Notes: generated from the letters alone by a model not told the origin. DNA of 64,000 nt from Tolypeutes matacus (GCA_026826555.1 JAKSZT010053928.1:4590854-4654853), one strand, 5' to 3'. Shown: positions 32,962-45,172, counted from the stretch's first letter. Program-made: numbers and translations.

Positions 32962-33444
32962 GTGAGGAGCGGCTGAGTCCCGGCCCGGCTCCCCCCTCGC
33001 GCCGCTTTCTCCTCCCCTCGCCTCTCCCCTCCCTCCTCGCCTCCCTCCTCCCCTCCCCCCCGCCCCGGGAGCTGCCCGCCGGAGGCGCCAACGCTCCCGA
33101 CCCCGCCCGCGCTCCCCCCGCCCGGCGCCTTTTTGTGTGTGTGTGTGTATGTGTGTGTGCGCGCGCGCCCGTGTGTGTGCGCGCGAGGGAGTGCAACCTC
33201 CCGGGGGTGGGTTCGGGCGGAAGGTGGAGGCCTGTCGCCCGCCTGCCCGCGGACGGTGGTGCTTGTGTGCGTGCGAGGCAGAGGACGCGGGCCCAGGTCG
33301 AGGAGGAGAGCGAGAGCGCGGGCTGGCGCTCGCCCCGGCGCAGCCTGCGAGGACCGAGTCGCACTTCCTGTGCGAGCAGCGGCCGGGCCCTAACCGCCAC
33401 CCCCTCCCCCTGTCTCCCTCTCTGAACCCGCCCATCGGGGGTAG
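32962..33444 (+). other. SP3: SP3 intron 2
   Basis: The 483-bp intron has donor GTGAGG and acceptor GGGGGTAG, with a rather weak pyrimidine tract. It carries an alternating TG/CG tract (33132-33186) of Z-DNA type and CT-rich runs. Frames on both strands are compositional artefacts. Confidence 0.9.
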
Positions 33445-33570
33445 GACACTCAGCCGTCACCGCTCGCTCTGCTGGCCGCTACCTGCAGCAAGATAGGGCC
33501 GCCATCGCCGGGCGACGACGAGGAGGAGGCTGCACCCGCAGCCGGGGCCCCCGCCGCTGCCGCTGGAGCG
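33445..33570 (+). CDS. SP3: SP3 coding exon 3
   Basis: The 126-nt, 42-codon exon (residues 47-88) reads DTQPSPLALLAATCSKIGPP, then SPGDDEEE and an Ala/Pro-rich stretch. The DTQPSPLALLAATC segment is the Sp-box-like element conserved at the N-terminus of Sp1-4 proteins. Boundaries are GTAG|GACACT and GGAGCG|GTAAGT, phase 0 at both ends, so skipping it would keep the frame. The acidic DDEEE run followed by alanines is family-typical. Confidence 0.95.
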
Positions 33571-35694
33571 GTAAGTCCCGCGCGCGCGGCCCGCCCCCGC
33601 CGAGGCCCTGCGCCCGCCATCCCGGGCCTGTGGCGCGTCCGCCCAAAAGGCCTTCCCCGCGCCCACGACTTCTCCCAAGCAGACGCATCGCTGAGGCAGG
33701 GCGCCCTTTTCAGCTCTTTCGCTTCCCTGTTTAGATTCGAAGCCAGCCCAGGCTTTCTCTAAATTGTCACCGCGGCACCTCGCTCAAAATTCACTACAAA
33801 ATGAAGCCTGAGAGGGCGGGGGTGGAGGACTCCAAAATGGATGTTTGAACAATTCATATCAGTGCTGAAAACAACTTCACTGAACACTACAACATTTTCA
33901 AGCACAGCCTATCGGCCATAGTATCAACTACAGAGGCGCAGTGGTCTTAGAGTTTTTAGTATTTTTTGAATCTGGATCTTTTTCTGCTGGAAGTTACTAG
34001 ATCTTACTGATTCACTTCTTAAGTCCACCAAAAATACAAGAATGGAGGCTTACTCTTTGAATTGTCCTGTTGTATGCAGGAGTGAACACTTTTTGAGAGC
34101 TTTTTAGTGGCTATTGAACATTGTTGAATTTTGTTTTTTGCAGACGACTTCTTAAATTTGCAATAACTTTTCATAAATGGACTAAGTGAAACATTTACTT
34201 AGCGACAGTTGGAATCGACTTTGTTACTTAGGTATATCTTTGGCTTTTGAAATTGAATGTGAATACTAATGTTTTAGAACAAAAAGTGCATGTAAGGAAT
34301 TGTTTACAAATATGCTAATACATAAGATACTTAGAGTTGAGTTTGGTTGGCAAAGCTATGTTTTAATTCTTTTTATGACTGGTAGGATATGGGGGGATTC
34401 TTTTTGTAGTATCTGGGGTCAAGGGAGGAACAGGCCAGTGTGATATGAAGGTTTAATACAAATTAGCTAGAAACAGTTTTTAGACTTGTATTGTGAATCT
34501 TATATTTGTTTGAATTATTGTTGTTGTATTAGTTTAACAGTAGATGTGCCCACCTATTAAAATCGTTGAAACCCTTTCATTCATTTTTTTCTTTTCATAG
34601 GTGAATTATAGGAATTGATTGTAGAGTGATGTTTGGAATAGTCATTGTAGGCAACAAAGTGGACATTTGGTATATTCTGCAGCAAAGGCATTACAGGTTA
34701 GGCTAATGTTATACTAAAGTTAAGCCATGTTATTCTTAAATATGATATTTGTAATTTTAGTGCTTACTTAGGATGTAAATAGTTCTAAGACTTTAAAAGT
34801 ATGTTTTTAGATTCTGTGTTTTTGTAAACCGGTTAATAAAATGTAAAAGCATAAAATTACGTTTGTGAGGGAGGCTATGTTACTTTGTTTTTTAGAGTGT
34901 CTTGGGGTAAAGGGAGGAACAGGCCAGTGTTTTAAACAGGCCAATTCCAAACAAACTTATGAATTGTTAAACTTTATTTTATGAACTGTAGTCTTCCAGT
35001 AGCACAATGCAGATCAATTGTTATCTTAGAAAACCACTGCATAAGTAAAATTGCAAAGCAGATTACTTCTACTTGCGTATTTTTGTATTAAAAAATAGAA
35101 CAAAAAATTTCTTGAAGCTGAAACTTCCCAAGTTTAGTTATCAGCTCACAGATGGAGGAAGGGATGGGGGAGGGGAAAAAGTGAAGGAGGAAGTTATGTG
35201 TGAAAAATATGTGTATGTACATATAATACATGAGTCTGGCTGGGAATAGAATCCTGTGTCCAACCATAGCCAACTGTGGCCATCTACTTGTAGGGAAGTT
35301 GTTTCCATGCCTCTTCCTTACTCAACCCTGAGGTAGCTCCTCCTCTGGACTGCCAAATCACTACTGACACATTTCCCGCCAGATGAACATGAACTAGAAT
35401 CAGTCCGAACAGTTTTTTCTTTATATGTTTGGGATGTATGCATTAAAATTTTCACTTTTGAGTAAAATTGGTAAGACCAACTTGAAAATATTTGTTTTAG
35501 CAAATAGGGAAATTGTTTTCCCAGTTCAAAAGTGTATTTTAGACATTTACATGTCAGGAAATCAAAGAGGAATAAATTTTAGGTGGCTTTTTTTTTTTTT
35601 TTTCCATTTGAAAACATGTTTAGATAATCTCTTAATCACTCAAATTACTGGGAATCATGAGAGGTTTATAGTGAGCTTTTCTGTAGTTGTGTTT

Positions 35695-35985
35695 TTTAAA
35701 AATAACTTTTATTTTGGAAGGATTTTAAATTTACAGTAAAGTTGCAAAGGTGGTACTGAGAGCTCCTTTCTACCCTTCACCCAGGTTCCCCTAATGTTAA
35801 CATAGCTATAGTACATTTGTCAGAACTAGGAAATTAATATTGGTATCATATAATTAATTAAATTATAGAGTTTATTTGAATTTTACCAGATTTTTCCACT
35901 AATGCCCTTTTTCTGTTCCAGGATCCAATTCAGGATACCACATTGCATTTAGTATTGTGTTTATAATCAAGTGGAAATAAACACA
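35695..35985 (-). mobile_element. Old L1 3' UTR
   Basis: The antisense L1 phrases 'ttttggaaggattttaaatttacagtaaagttgcaaaggtgg', 'gttcccctaatgttaacat' and 'ttttccactaatgccctttttctgttccaggatccaattcaggataccacattgc' are diagnostic. Confidence 0.85.
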
Positions 35986-37499
35986 TAGAATTCAACTTTA
36001 TGCCAACTTAGTTTGGGATTTTAAAACTGAAAGGGCCTTGAAAAGCCAATCAGCTGCCCTGGAGATTTGCTTTAACTACAGTCTTGGGAATTGGAATTTG
36101 TTATAATATGGATTCATCTTGGAGTCTGGCTAAGGGTGTTTGGTTACCCTATGTACAGTACTGCAGAGGTCTAATCACAGTCTCACCTATAATGTGGTCC
36201 CACAACATGGACACCCCCCAGTGGTTTGATAGCAAGTCTCCTTTGTACTTTTCTTACTAAAAATTGTGTGGTTAATTTTAGTAATAAATCAGAAAATAGA
36301 AAAAGTAGACCTTTATGTAAGTATTACTTTATTTCAAAAAATGTTATTACTTAAACAAGGTCTATACTATCACTGTGACTAATTCATTGGCTAATTGTTT
36401 TTATTTGAAAACTCTCTGAATTGTATTAGTATTTCTCGAACATTTTAAGAAACTTGAGTATTTGCCTAAGCTTGGTTCTTAGTTTACTTCCACCTTAGCT
36501 TCATACTTGTTCTTGTTTTCAGTTTCTTTGCCCAGAGCTATCTTTCAAAAAGTTGTTTGTGGGAACTGAGAAGTTAATAATCATTTCCAAATACTATGCA
36601 ATAAGTGGTGTGAACTTTTTCCTTTTTCCTTTCCACAGGTATTATCTGAGAAGATAGCCTCTTTTTCTTTCCTCCCAACTCCTTTCCCCTCACCAATAAT
36701 GGAGACTGCCTTTGCAGTGAATTGCTATAGCAACTGCTGGTGCTATCCCAGGGTTCTTTTTACCGTGTGTATATACACACACACATAGACACACACAGGG
36801 AGACTTAGAATGCCTTCAGTTACCACTATTTATGATAATACCAACTTCATGTATGGTTTTTTTTGGGGGGTGGGGATGGTGTTGTCCGGTAAAATTATTA
36901 GTTACTGAGAGAAACACATTTGGATTATTCTCTTTGCTGGTAAGCATATAGAGGGTTATCATGCTTGCAGCCTTATGTTTCTGGGCTTATTTAGCAAACC
37001 ATTCTTGTAGTAATAAACCAAAATATTAATTCTTGCCTGGTTTATGTAGTTTTATGTCACTCTTCCTTTGTTTTTGTAGTGTTTGTAATAGCCTAGCATC
37101 AAACATTTTTATGACTTTTTCCCTTTTTTTTGCTTTCTAATTTATCCCTTTTCCATTTGGCATTTAGTGTACTTTATCTCTTTTAGTGGTATGGTGCTGA
37201 TAAATTTCTTTAACTAATTGGCTTAACTAGTAGGCTTTGCATTTTGAAATATTTGGGGCTTATTCAGTTTGGGATTATGGAAATAAATAGATTAAAAACT
37301 GGTTTAGAGTTTCTTATAAGAAGGCTCTAATACCTCAAAGTTAGTTTTATTGATCTGTTTTATCATATTTTGGTGGTTATTTAAAAATAAACATTTTTAA
37401 ACTGTTCATTCAGTAAGTACTTACCGATCTTACTTTGTGCCAGGAATTGTGCTAGGCATTTACTTAATGAATGTTTTTCAACTCTGTTACCATGATCTT

Positions 37500-37680
37500 A
37501 GTACTAATGGTACTACCTAGGATTGCACAGTGCTTTACAGTTTATAAAGCTTAAAAATTTCTTTTGGTTTTTTTAAATGAGCCTACAAGGTGATATTTTC
37601 CCCTGTTTTTAACATGAAGAAATTGAGACTTGCTCCAAGCCACACACTATTCTAGCTAGGAGTAGAAGGCAGCTCTGAGT
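37500..37680 (-). repeat. MIR SINE remnant
   Basis: Antisense MIR: 'tgctttacagtttataaagc ... ttaacatgaagaaattgagacttgctccaagccacac'. Confidence 0.7.
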
Positions 37681-38198
37681 TCTTTACTTTCTACTGAAAC
37701 ATACCACCCTACCCCACTTCTCTCCTGGCATAGTTTCAGCTTAAATCAAGAAAGTCTAATCGTTTTCTGATTCAGTGATTTTTAAATTACATTAAAAAAA
37801 AATCTAATATTTAGCAATTTTTAAAATTGAAAGTTTATGACATAAAAAGAATCCTTTTCCTTGTCCAAGTTTTTTTGCTTAAAATATCTTGCTAGTTTTT
37901 TTCCAAGCTTGTGCTTCATAGATATTTATAAATGCTTTGTTCAGAATATATAATTTTGTCCTAAGTTTGGGGGTTTCCTTCAATTAATGGCCTCATTGCT
38001 AAGAAAAAAGGATTGATTTTTATTTATTCTCTTGAAAGGGGATGACTTGGACAGCGTATACGCAGATTTGTCATTTGAGAAGTTGTATTTATTGTCAAGG
38101 AATCTCTTAATTAGAAAGCTGCTTACTAAAGTTGGATATTTAATCTACCTTTATTGCTATTTTGTAAAAAATCTTCTGGGATAACATAAATTTGACTT

Positions 38199-38286
38199 TT
38201 TTTTTTTTAAAGAGGTACCAGGGATTGAACCCAGAACCTCGTACATGGGAAGTAGGCACTTAATCACTGAGTTACATCTACTCCCC
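38199..38286 (-). mobile_element. tRNA-Ala-like SINE
   Basis: Poly-T then 'aaagaggtaccagggattgaacccagaacctcgtacatgggaag ... tcactgagttacatctactcccc'. The minus strand is the tRNA-Ala-like subtype also at 28906 and 47054. gactttttttt on both sides (from 38194 and 38287) is the probable target duplication. Confidence 0.85.
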
Positions 38287-39274
38287 GACTTTTTTTTTTT
38301 TTTTTTTTAAAGGAAGAAAAAGGGATAAAATGCTAGTATTGTAAAATTAGTTTGTGTCTGAGATACTGTACTCTTTTTTGTAAGTTGAGTAGTTGTAAAC
38401 TTAATTCTGGTCACAGAAAGTTCAACAGTTGATTCTCCAATACCTTAGTAAGTTGATTCTCCAGTATCTTAGTAAGACAAAGATTGGATTTTAGACATTA
38501 TACTTTAGTGCAGATTTTAGTATAAAGTATAGATTTAAAATGTATTAAAATGCCGAGACTGAAATGAAACATGAATTGTTACTGTAATATTGGGAAAGGT
38601 GGCTTAAGGTTGTAATTTCTGTACCAGATAGAAGTTGAAGAATGTTATGTGACTTTAAAATCTAGTGCTTAATTTTAGTAATTTCAGTGTTTGTATTTAA
38701 AAGACAGATCACTATTTTAGTTCCAGTCTAGACATATTTCTATTGGGTCTAACAGTTTCTCTGCCTTTAGTCTCTTCCACCTTATAACCTCCTTTTTATT
38801 GGGCCTTAGTTTATCTTTATGAAATACAGGTCTGATTGCACTACTCACTTGCTTAAAAATCTTTTATAGCTTTCATTCACTGTCTGCAAGATAAAGTCCA
38901 AACTCCTTAACAGGATCTATGAAGCCATTTTTAGGCCCTTATAAAGATGTCTGGTCCTGCTCCACGTTATGCTATGAATTTGAGCCTTTTGTGGATCCTC
39001 TCTTGAATTGCAAACTACATCTTATTCTTTAGTGTTTCTTTTTGTCTGTAACTTTATTGTTTCTATACCTTTATTAATGCCTCTGTTTGTCTATCACTAC
39101 TTTCTAACTGCCCACGGTAAAATCTTACATTTTTTCAGAGTATTTCAGATTTATCTTCTGTGAAGTCTTTTTTTTTTTTTTTTTTTTTCCTATTCTTTTA
39201 TGTTTGCACATAATGTTTTAATTGTATGGCTAGTGTACATCACTTTTTTGAAAAAAAATATTTATTTTAAATAT

Positions 39275-39700
39275 TTTTTTATTTTTAAAGAAGCTTTAAA
39301 TTATGTAAATGTTACATTAAAAACATAAGGGATTCCCACATGCCCTCCCCCCCACACCACTTTCCCACACCAACAACATCTTTCATCAGTGTGGCACATC
39401 TGCCACAATTGATGAACATACATTGAAGTTGGTACTAACCGTAGACTATAGTATACATTACAGTTTACACTCTGCCCCGCACAGTTTTGTAGGTTATGAC
39501 AAAATTTATAACGGCCTGTATCCGTCATTGCAGTGTCATACAGGACAATTCCAGTGTCCTGAAAATGCCCCTATGCTTCACCCATTCTTCTCTCTTCCCC
39601 CCACAGAACCTCTAGTGGCCACTGCCTCCACATCAATGATAAAAGTTCTTCCATTGTCAGAATAATAATGTCTATAATAGAATAACAGTAAGTCTACTTT
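39275..39700 (-). mobile_element. Xenarthran L1-type 3' end
   Basis: It begins 'tttttaaagaagctttaaattatgtaaatgttacattaaaaacata' and contains 'gttatgacaaaatttataacggcctgtatccgtcattgcagtgtc', the reverse complement of the sense copy at 29590. A related, shorter copy is at 58855-59085. Confidence 0.7.
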
Positions 39701-40374
39701 AGTCATTATTCACTCCCAAGTCTTGAGGATTTTGGATGGCTGTATATATCACTTTTTACTTTGTATTGGCACATTTACGTCTGCTTGGATAAATTGTGAA
39801 CCATTTGAAGATAGGGATTATGTATCTCATGGGCTCACTCACATGTTTGTTTAATCTTGACAGATATGTATGCTCAGATGTTTAAATTGAGTCATTAAAC
39901 TATGGTTCATCCATTGAAATATATACTTTCAACCATGGGCCTACATGAAAATTAGGCAATGAGTTTCTTTAAGAAACTTTAAAGATCTTTTGTTTCCATA
40001 ATATTTGCTTAAATTTATGGAATAGTTTATGTTGGGGGAACAGTATTTGGCTTAACCACTTTTAGTGTCACAGACCCCTTATGAAAGTATGAGGAAACCT
40101 TAGGTCAGCTTCTTCTCAAATTGCATGCCCCCTAAAATTTGGTACGCTATTTTAGAGCATTCCTAGGTCCCTTGAATCCTCATCATGGATCCTAGGTTAA
40201 AAATTTGGGGCTAGATGTGCTTACATTCTCATTGTCTAGTTTTTATGAAGTTACAGGTAATCATAGATAGGTCTGGAAGGAAGTGGCATAGAGATGGCTT
40301 TATTTTGATGGGGACTGATTCATACAGGTTATCATTTCTTATGTATTTATCCCTTTCTTAGTGGGAGACAAGTA

Positions 40375-40620
40375 GGGTATAGTAGCTGATGGTCTCGATT
40401 CTGGAATCAGACTTGTTCTAGTTTTATATCCTCTCTTGGCATTTCATTTGCTAGCTATGTGATCTTGTCCCTCAGTTTTCTCATCTTTGAAATGGGAATT
40501 AATAGCAACTACTTTATGAATTTTTTGTAAGGAGTAAATGTTATAATCCTAAACCTCTACCATGGTACTTGGCATGTAAAAGGGAAACTCAAATATTGGA
40601 TATTACTGTTATTATTCCCA
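40375..40620 (+). repeat. MIR SINE remnant
   Basis: Sense MIR: 'ctggaatcagacttgttctag', 'ttgctagctatgtgatcttgtccctcagttttctcatctttgaaatggg', 'tggtacttggcatgtaaaa'. Confidence 0.85.
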
Positions 40621-41534
40621 TTTTAAAAAATTACCCTTTGATATCAACATGTATGCTTTTATTGCTTTCTGCTTTCCTACCTTAGAATTTTTCCAATCTG
40701 GCCTAATCCATAAAATATTGGGGTAGTACCTAAGATTCTAGAAGGTAATACGTGTATGTCTGGCATTTTGCTGCAGACTTAAAATAGAATAGTAGGTAAA
40801 GTCACAGACTATTTGCTAGCCTTTAGATTCTAAAAAAACCTTTCAGATGTGGCTACTTTGCTGTGTAATCTCACAGGACGAAAACCTTTCCTTATGAAAT
40901 TATTTTAAGGTCTCATTTTTCCTAGTAGTTCGTTGGAAAAGTAAAGGGTCTTTGGTGGCTTGGTAAGGAAATAGCCTTATCTATAAGTTTACTCTTAGAG
41001 TACATTAGTTTTCATGATTTGATTTAAAGCAAATAGCAGTTACATATAAATCTTATTTTTCTAAGTTGGTTGAACTTGGTGCAAATATTATGCACTTAAT
41101 TTAATGCTGTATTTTTACTGGGTTGAATGCTTTTTGAACTCTTCCCAGTAGTTGAGGTACATTTAGTTTGAGTGTTTCCATAATATTTAATAGCCATCTC
41201 CACTTTCATTTAATTTTTAACTAAAAAGTATTAGAAATCATCTGTGAGGGATTAAGAGATCAGTTTCTGATTGTAAACAGACTATTCTGGTTGAGATCTG
41301 TCCCCCCTCTGGCCCAAATAAGATTTGTATGGGTTAGCTTTACAATAACTAACACAACTGGAAGTGATAATGTAATTCATATACTACTGCTTCTGCAATT
41401 GAAATCCTTTGGTGTTTTAAGATAACTTTTGTTTTCAGGTAGTAGGATTTATACGAATTTTTAGAGTTTTTTTGAAGATTCATTTAAATATACCAAAAGT
41501 ATATCATGTAACATTTTTTGTTTTCTTCCTCCAG

Positions 41535-42894
41535 ACAGGTGATTTGGCTTCTGCACAGTTAGGAGGAGCACCAAACCGATGGGAGGTTTTGTCAACCACA
41601 CCTACAACTATAAAAGATGAAGCTGGTAATCTAGTACAGATTCCAAGTGCTGCTACTACGAGTGGGCAGTATGTCCTTCCCCTTCAGAATTTGCAGAATC
41701 AACAAATATTTTCAGTTGCACCAGGATCAGATTCATCAAATGGTACAGTGTCTAACGTTCAGTATCAAGTAATACCACAGATTCAGTCAACAGATGGCCA
41801 GCAGGTTCAGATTGGTTTTACAGGCTCTTCAGATAATGGGGGTATAAATCAAGAAAGCAGTCAAATTCAGATCATTCCTGGCTCTAATCAAACCTTACTT
41901 GCCTCTGGAACACCTCCTGCTAATATCCAGAATCTCATACCACAGACTGGTCAAGTCCAGGTTCAGGGAGTTGCAATTGGTGGTTCATCTTTTCCTGGCC
42001 AAACCCAAGTAGTTGCTAATGTGCCTCTTGGTCTGCCAGGAAATATTACCTTTGTACCAATCAATAGTGTCGATCTAGATTCTTTGGGACTCTCGAGCAG
42101 TTCTCAGACAATGACTGCAGGCATTAATGCCGATGGACATTTGATAAACACAGGACAAGCTATGGATAGTTCAGACAATTCAGAAAGGACTGGTGAGCGG
42201 GTTTCTCCTGATATTAACGAAGCAAATACTGATACAGATTTATTTGTGCCAACGTCCTCTTCGTCACAGTTGCCTGTTACCATAGATAGTACAGGTATAT
42301 TACAACAAAATACAAATAGCTTGACCACTTCTAGTGGACAAGTGCATTCTTCGGATCTTCAGGGAAATTATATCCAGTCGCCTGTTTCAGAAGAGACACA
42401 GGCTCAGAATATTCAGGTTTCTACAGCACAGCCTGTTGTACAACATCTACAACTTCAAGAGTCTCAGCAGCCAACCAGTCAAGCCCAAATTGTGCAAGGT
42501 ATTACACCACAGACAATCCATGGTGTGCAAGCCAGTGGTCAAAATATATCACAACAGGCTTTGCAAAATCTTCAATTGCACCTGAATCCTGGAACCTTTT
42601 TAATTCAGGCACAGACAGTGACCCCTTCTGGACAGATAACTTGGCAAACATTTCAAGTACAAGGAGTCCAGAACTTGCAGAATTTGCAAATACAGAATAC
42701 TGCTGCCCAACAAATAACTTTGACACCTGTTCAGACACTCACACTTGGTCAAGTTGCAGCAGGTGGAGCCTTGACTTCAACTCCAGTTAGTCTAAGCACT
42801 GGTCAGTTGCCAAATCTACAGACAGTTACAGTGAATTCTATAGATTCTACTGGTATACAGCTACACCCAGGAGAAAATGCTGACAGTCCTGCAG
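41535..42894 (+). CDS. SP3: SP3 coding exon 4 (glutamine-rich activation domains)
   Basis: The 1360-nt exon encodes residues 89-541 plus the first base of codon 542; boundaries CTCCAG|ACAGGT and GCAG|GTATGT. It holds both Gln/Ser/Thr-rich transactivation regions (about 120-270 and 370-530), including TPTTIKDEAGN (a psi-K-x-E SUMO-type site, K115 here, apparently the K120 site of human SP3), PLGLPGNITFVPINSVDLDSL and repeated QNLQ motifs. The first in-frame methionines are M281 (ATG 42111, MTAGINADG) and M298 (ATG 42162, MDSSDN), the known starts of the two short isoforms lacking the first activation domain. No stops or frameshifts are present. Reading past the donor would add 14 residues before TGA at 42936. 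The next exon should begin with the IRIKEEEPD SUMO/repressor segment, which I do not find before 64000. Confidence 0.98.
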
Positions 42895-43344
42895 GTATGT
42901 CTGTTTTAATACATTTGTTAGAAAAACATAAATTTTGAGACTTAAGTCACGTCACACAATGGATAAGTTCTTAAGGGTTTGTCAGTTTGTAGGGAAATTT
43001 TTAGCTTTAGATGTTCATCAGCCTTTGGCTCTCTCTAAAGGTGATGATACAGTTCTCTGTTTTTATGAAAGTGGACAAATATTTTCCAACTTGTTTTCCA
43101 TTGAAAGTTTGTAATTTTTGCGGTTAAGGACTCATTTCTCTATTACACGAATTACATTTGCAGGTTCCCCCCCCCCCATCAATTTTTTATTTATGTTCAC
43201 ATTTGATTAGTATTGTTCAGCACTACAAAATGTTTGACAGGTAGGGTGTCTTGGTTGGCCTGGATGTGATAATATGTTTAACATTTAATGTATATTACTT
43301 GGTTGGGGAATTAAGATGGCATATTGCAAACATGTTACTGAGAG

Positions 43345-43510
43345 TAAAGGCCTGCTTACGCTGTCTTAGCCACTAGCTAGCTGTGTGATTTTGGCCAAGT
43401 CATTTTTCCTCTTGTGACCTCAGTTTCCTCATCATGTAAAATGGGGTTGTTGGGCAAGGTAACTATTTCTAGGGTCTCTTCCAGACCTATAATTCTTTGA
43501 TTCTGTGGTA
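43345..43510 (+). repeat. MIR-family SINE remnant
   Basis: Sense MIR: 'agccactagctagctgtgtgattttggccaagtcatttttcctcttgtgacctcagtttcctcatcatgtaaaatggg'. Confidence 0.85.
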
Positions 43511-44258
43511 GTTCATTCTTCTTAGTAAGTAGTTATTAAACTTAGTCATGTCAGAAATACTGTTATTGATAGTATGGGTAGAAATTTCAAAAGTCTCCTC
43601 TTTGCAAGAATTAAATAATACACTTTGAAAAGAGGTAATGTCATTATCCTAGTAATGCTATTCATCTAGATAATATTTTATTGAATGTTTTATTGTATAT
43701 TTCTGAATGTCATTGCTTTTGCTATTCTTAGTATTTAGGTTTTTGAAGAGTTTAGAGTCACTGACTCAGTAAATTGGGGCACTTGAGTTTAATTTATTGA
43801 AATATCTCCCATCACCCTTTAAAGATTACTTTTTTTTTCTTTTGAGAAGTTTGAGCTATATGTTTAGATAATTGGAATTGTCCTGGAGCTTTATATCTGG
43901 ATTTGGAAATCTTTTAATTTATTTTGAGCCTTCTGAAGCTAGAGTTTAGAGCAGCTGTTGTCAAAATATGGTGTGCTGACCCAAGGGGATCCCTTAGATC
44001 CTCTCAGAGGTCCTTGATATCAAAACTGTTTTCATAATAAGTTATTTGCCTTTTTCACTGTGTTGACATTTGCACTGATGGTACAAAAATGGTGGTAGAT
44101 AAAACTGCTGATGTCTTAGCACAAATCAAGGCAATTGCACTAGACTGTACTAGAAGTCTTTGTATTCTTTGAGACCGTGCACTTGCAGTTTAAAAAATGC
44201 CAATTTCACTGATGAGTATCCTTGATGAACCAGTAAAAAGTTATTTTTACTAAATCTT

Positions 44259-44358
44259 TTTTTTTTTTTTTTTTTACCGGGAGGTCCCGGGGATCGAACC
44301 CGGGTCCCTCCGTATGGGAGACGGACGCCCAACCAGTTGAGCCACATCCGACCCCCAC
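44259..44358 (-). mobile_element. Young DAS SINE with 14-bp TSD
   Basis: The minus strand begins GGGGGTCGGATGTGGCTCAA and contains B-box GGGTTCGATCCCC and poly(A). ttttactaaatctt occurs at 44245-44258 and 44359-44372. It is inserted in the hAT relic. Confidence 0.92.
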
Positions 44359-44399
44359 TTTTACTAAATCTTGACCCTTGAATGCTGCATGTCTTTTTT

Positions 44400-45172
44400 T
44401 TTTTTTTTTTAAACAGCTTTAAGATATAATTCACATACTATAAAATTCACCCTTTTAAAGTATACAATTTAGTGGGTTTTAGTATAATCACAGAGTTGTG
44501 CAACCATCACCACCATCTAATTTTAGTGCATTTTCATCACCCCCAAAGGAAACCGTGCAACCTTAGCAGTCACTCCCCCATTCCCCTTTATCCCAGCCTT
44601 TGGCAACTACTAATTACTCTCGCTCTGGATAATTTGGATTATGATACTACTATTTCATATAAATGGACTCATACAGTTTGTGGCCTTTTGTCTCTGCCCT
44701 CTTTCATTTAGCTTAATGTTTTTAAGGTTCATCCATTTTGTACTCTGTATCAGTACGTCATTCTTTTTAATGGTTGAAAAATATTCCATTGTATGGATAT
44801 ACCACATTAATTTACCCATTCATCAGTTGATGGACATTTGGGTTGGTTCCACTTTTTGACTGTCATGAATTAATGCTGCTATGAACATTTTTTTTTTGTA
44901 GTACATATGTGTTAATATCTTTTGGGCATACATGTAGGAGTAGAATTGCTGGGTCATATGCTAACCCTAACTTTTTGAGGACCTGCCAAAGTATTTTCCA
45001 AAGTAACTGTACCATTTTACATGTTCACCATTGTATGAGGGTTACAATTTCTCTACATTCTCACCAACATTTGTTACTGTCCATCTTTTTGATTATAGCC
45101 GTTCTAGTGGGTGTGAAATGGTGGCTTATTGTGGTTTTGATTTGCATTTCCCATTGCTTCTTTACTGTTTTT
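44400..45172 (-). mobile_element. Old L1 3' region, antisense
   Basis: After poly-T come 'aagatataattcacatactataaaattcacccttttaaagtatac', 'atataaatggactcatacag', 'aaaatattccattgtatgg', 'attgctgggtcatatgc' and 'ttgtggttttgatttgcatttccc', the usual antisense L1 3' sequence. It interrupts the hAT relic and so is younger than it. Confidence 0.88.

Larger units (their letters stand above)
31480..33720 (+). promoter_or_regulatory. SP3 CpG island and promoter region
   Basis: GC content and CpG frequency rise abruptly near 31480 and fall after about 33720, spanning the upstream region, exons 1-3 and introns 1-2. Visible motifs upstream of the start are a CCAAT box in NF-Y context (GACCAATGA, 31957-31965), GC boxes (GGGGCGGGA at 32009 and GGGCGG at 32023), and an E2F-like TTTCCCGC (32077-32084). 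There is no convincing TATA box, as usual for CpG-island promoters. The start site probably lies between about 31970 and 32180, but this is inferred. GC boxes are sites Sp1/Sp3 could themselves bind. Confidence 0.85.
33571..41534 (+). other. SP3: SP3 intron 3
   Basis: The intron is about 8 kb (donor GTAAGT; acceptor TTTTCTTCCTCCAG) and repeat-poor compared with the rest of the window. It contains an antisense L1 3' end (35695-35985), two MIRs, one SINE (38199) and a xenarthran L1-type tail (39275). Non-repeat stretches include a 21-nt direct repeat (34421 / 34910), a 24-bp tandem duplication at 38428-38475, an (AC) run at 36773-36796 and a splice-acceptor-like site at 36639. No separate gene is seen inside. 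Confidence 0.85.

Noticed and set aside
32413..33435. 340-codon minus-strand open frame over the SP3 CpG island, and similar 270-300 codon frames
   Set aside because: It overlaps SP3 exons 2 and 3 on the opposite strand, has low-complexity Pro/Arg/Ala composition with no domain, and is expected from stop-poor GC-rich DNA.
41472..41534. Extension of the exon 4 frame upstream into the intron
   Set aside because: It opens with TTG, has no ATG, and a clear acceptor CTCCAG at 41534 with conserved SP3 protein beginning right after it sets the exon boundary.
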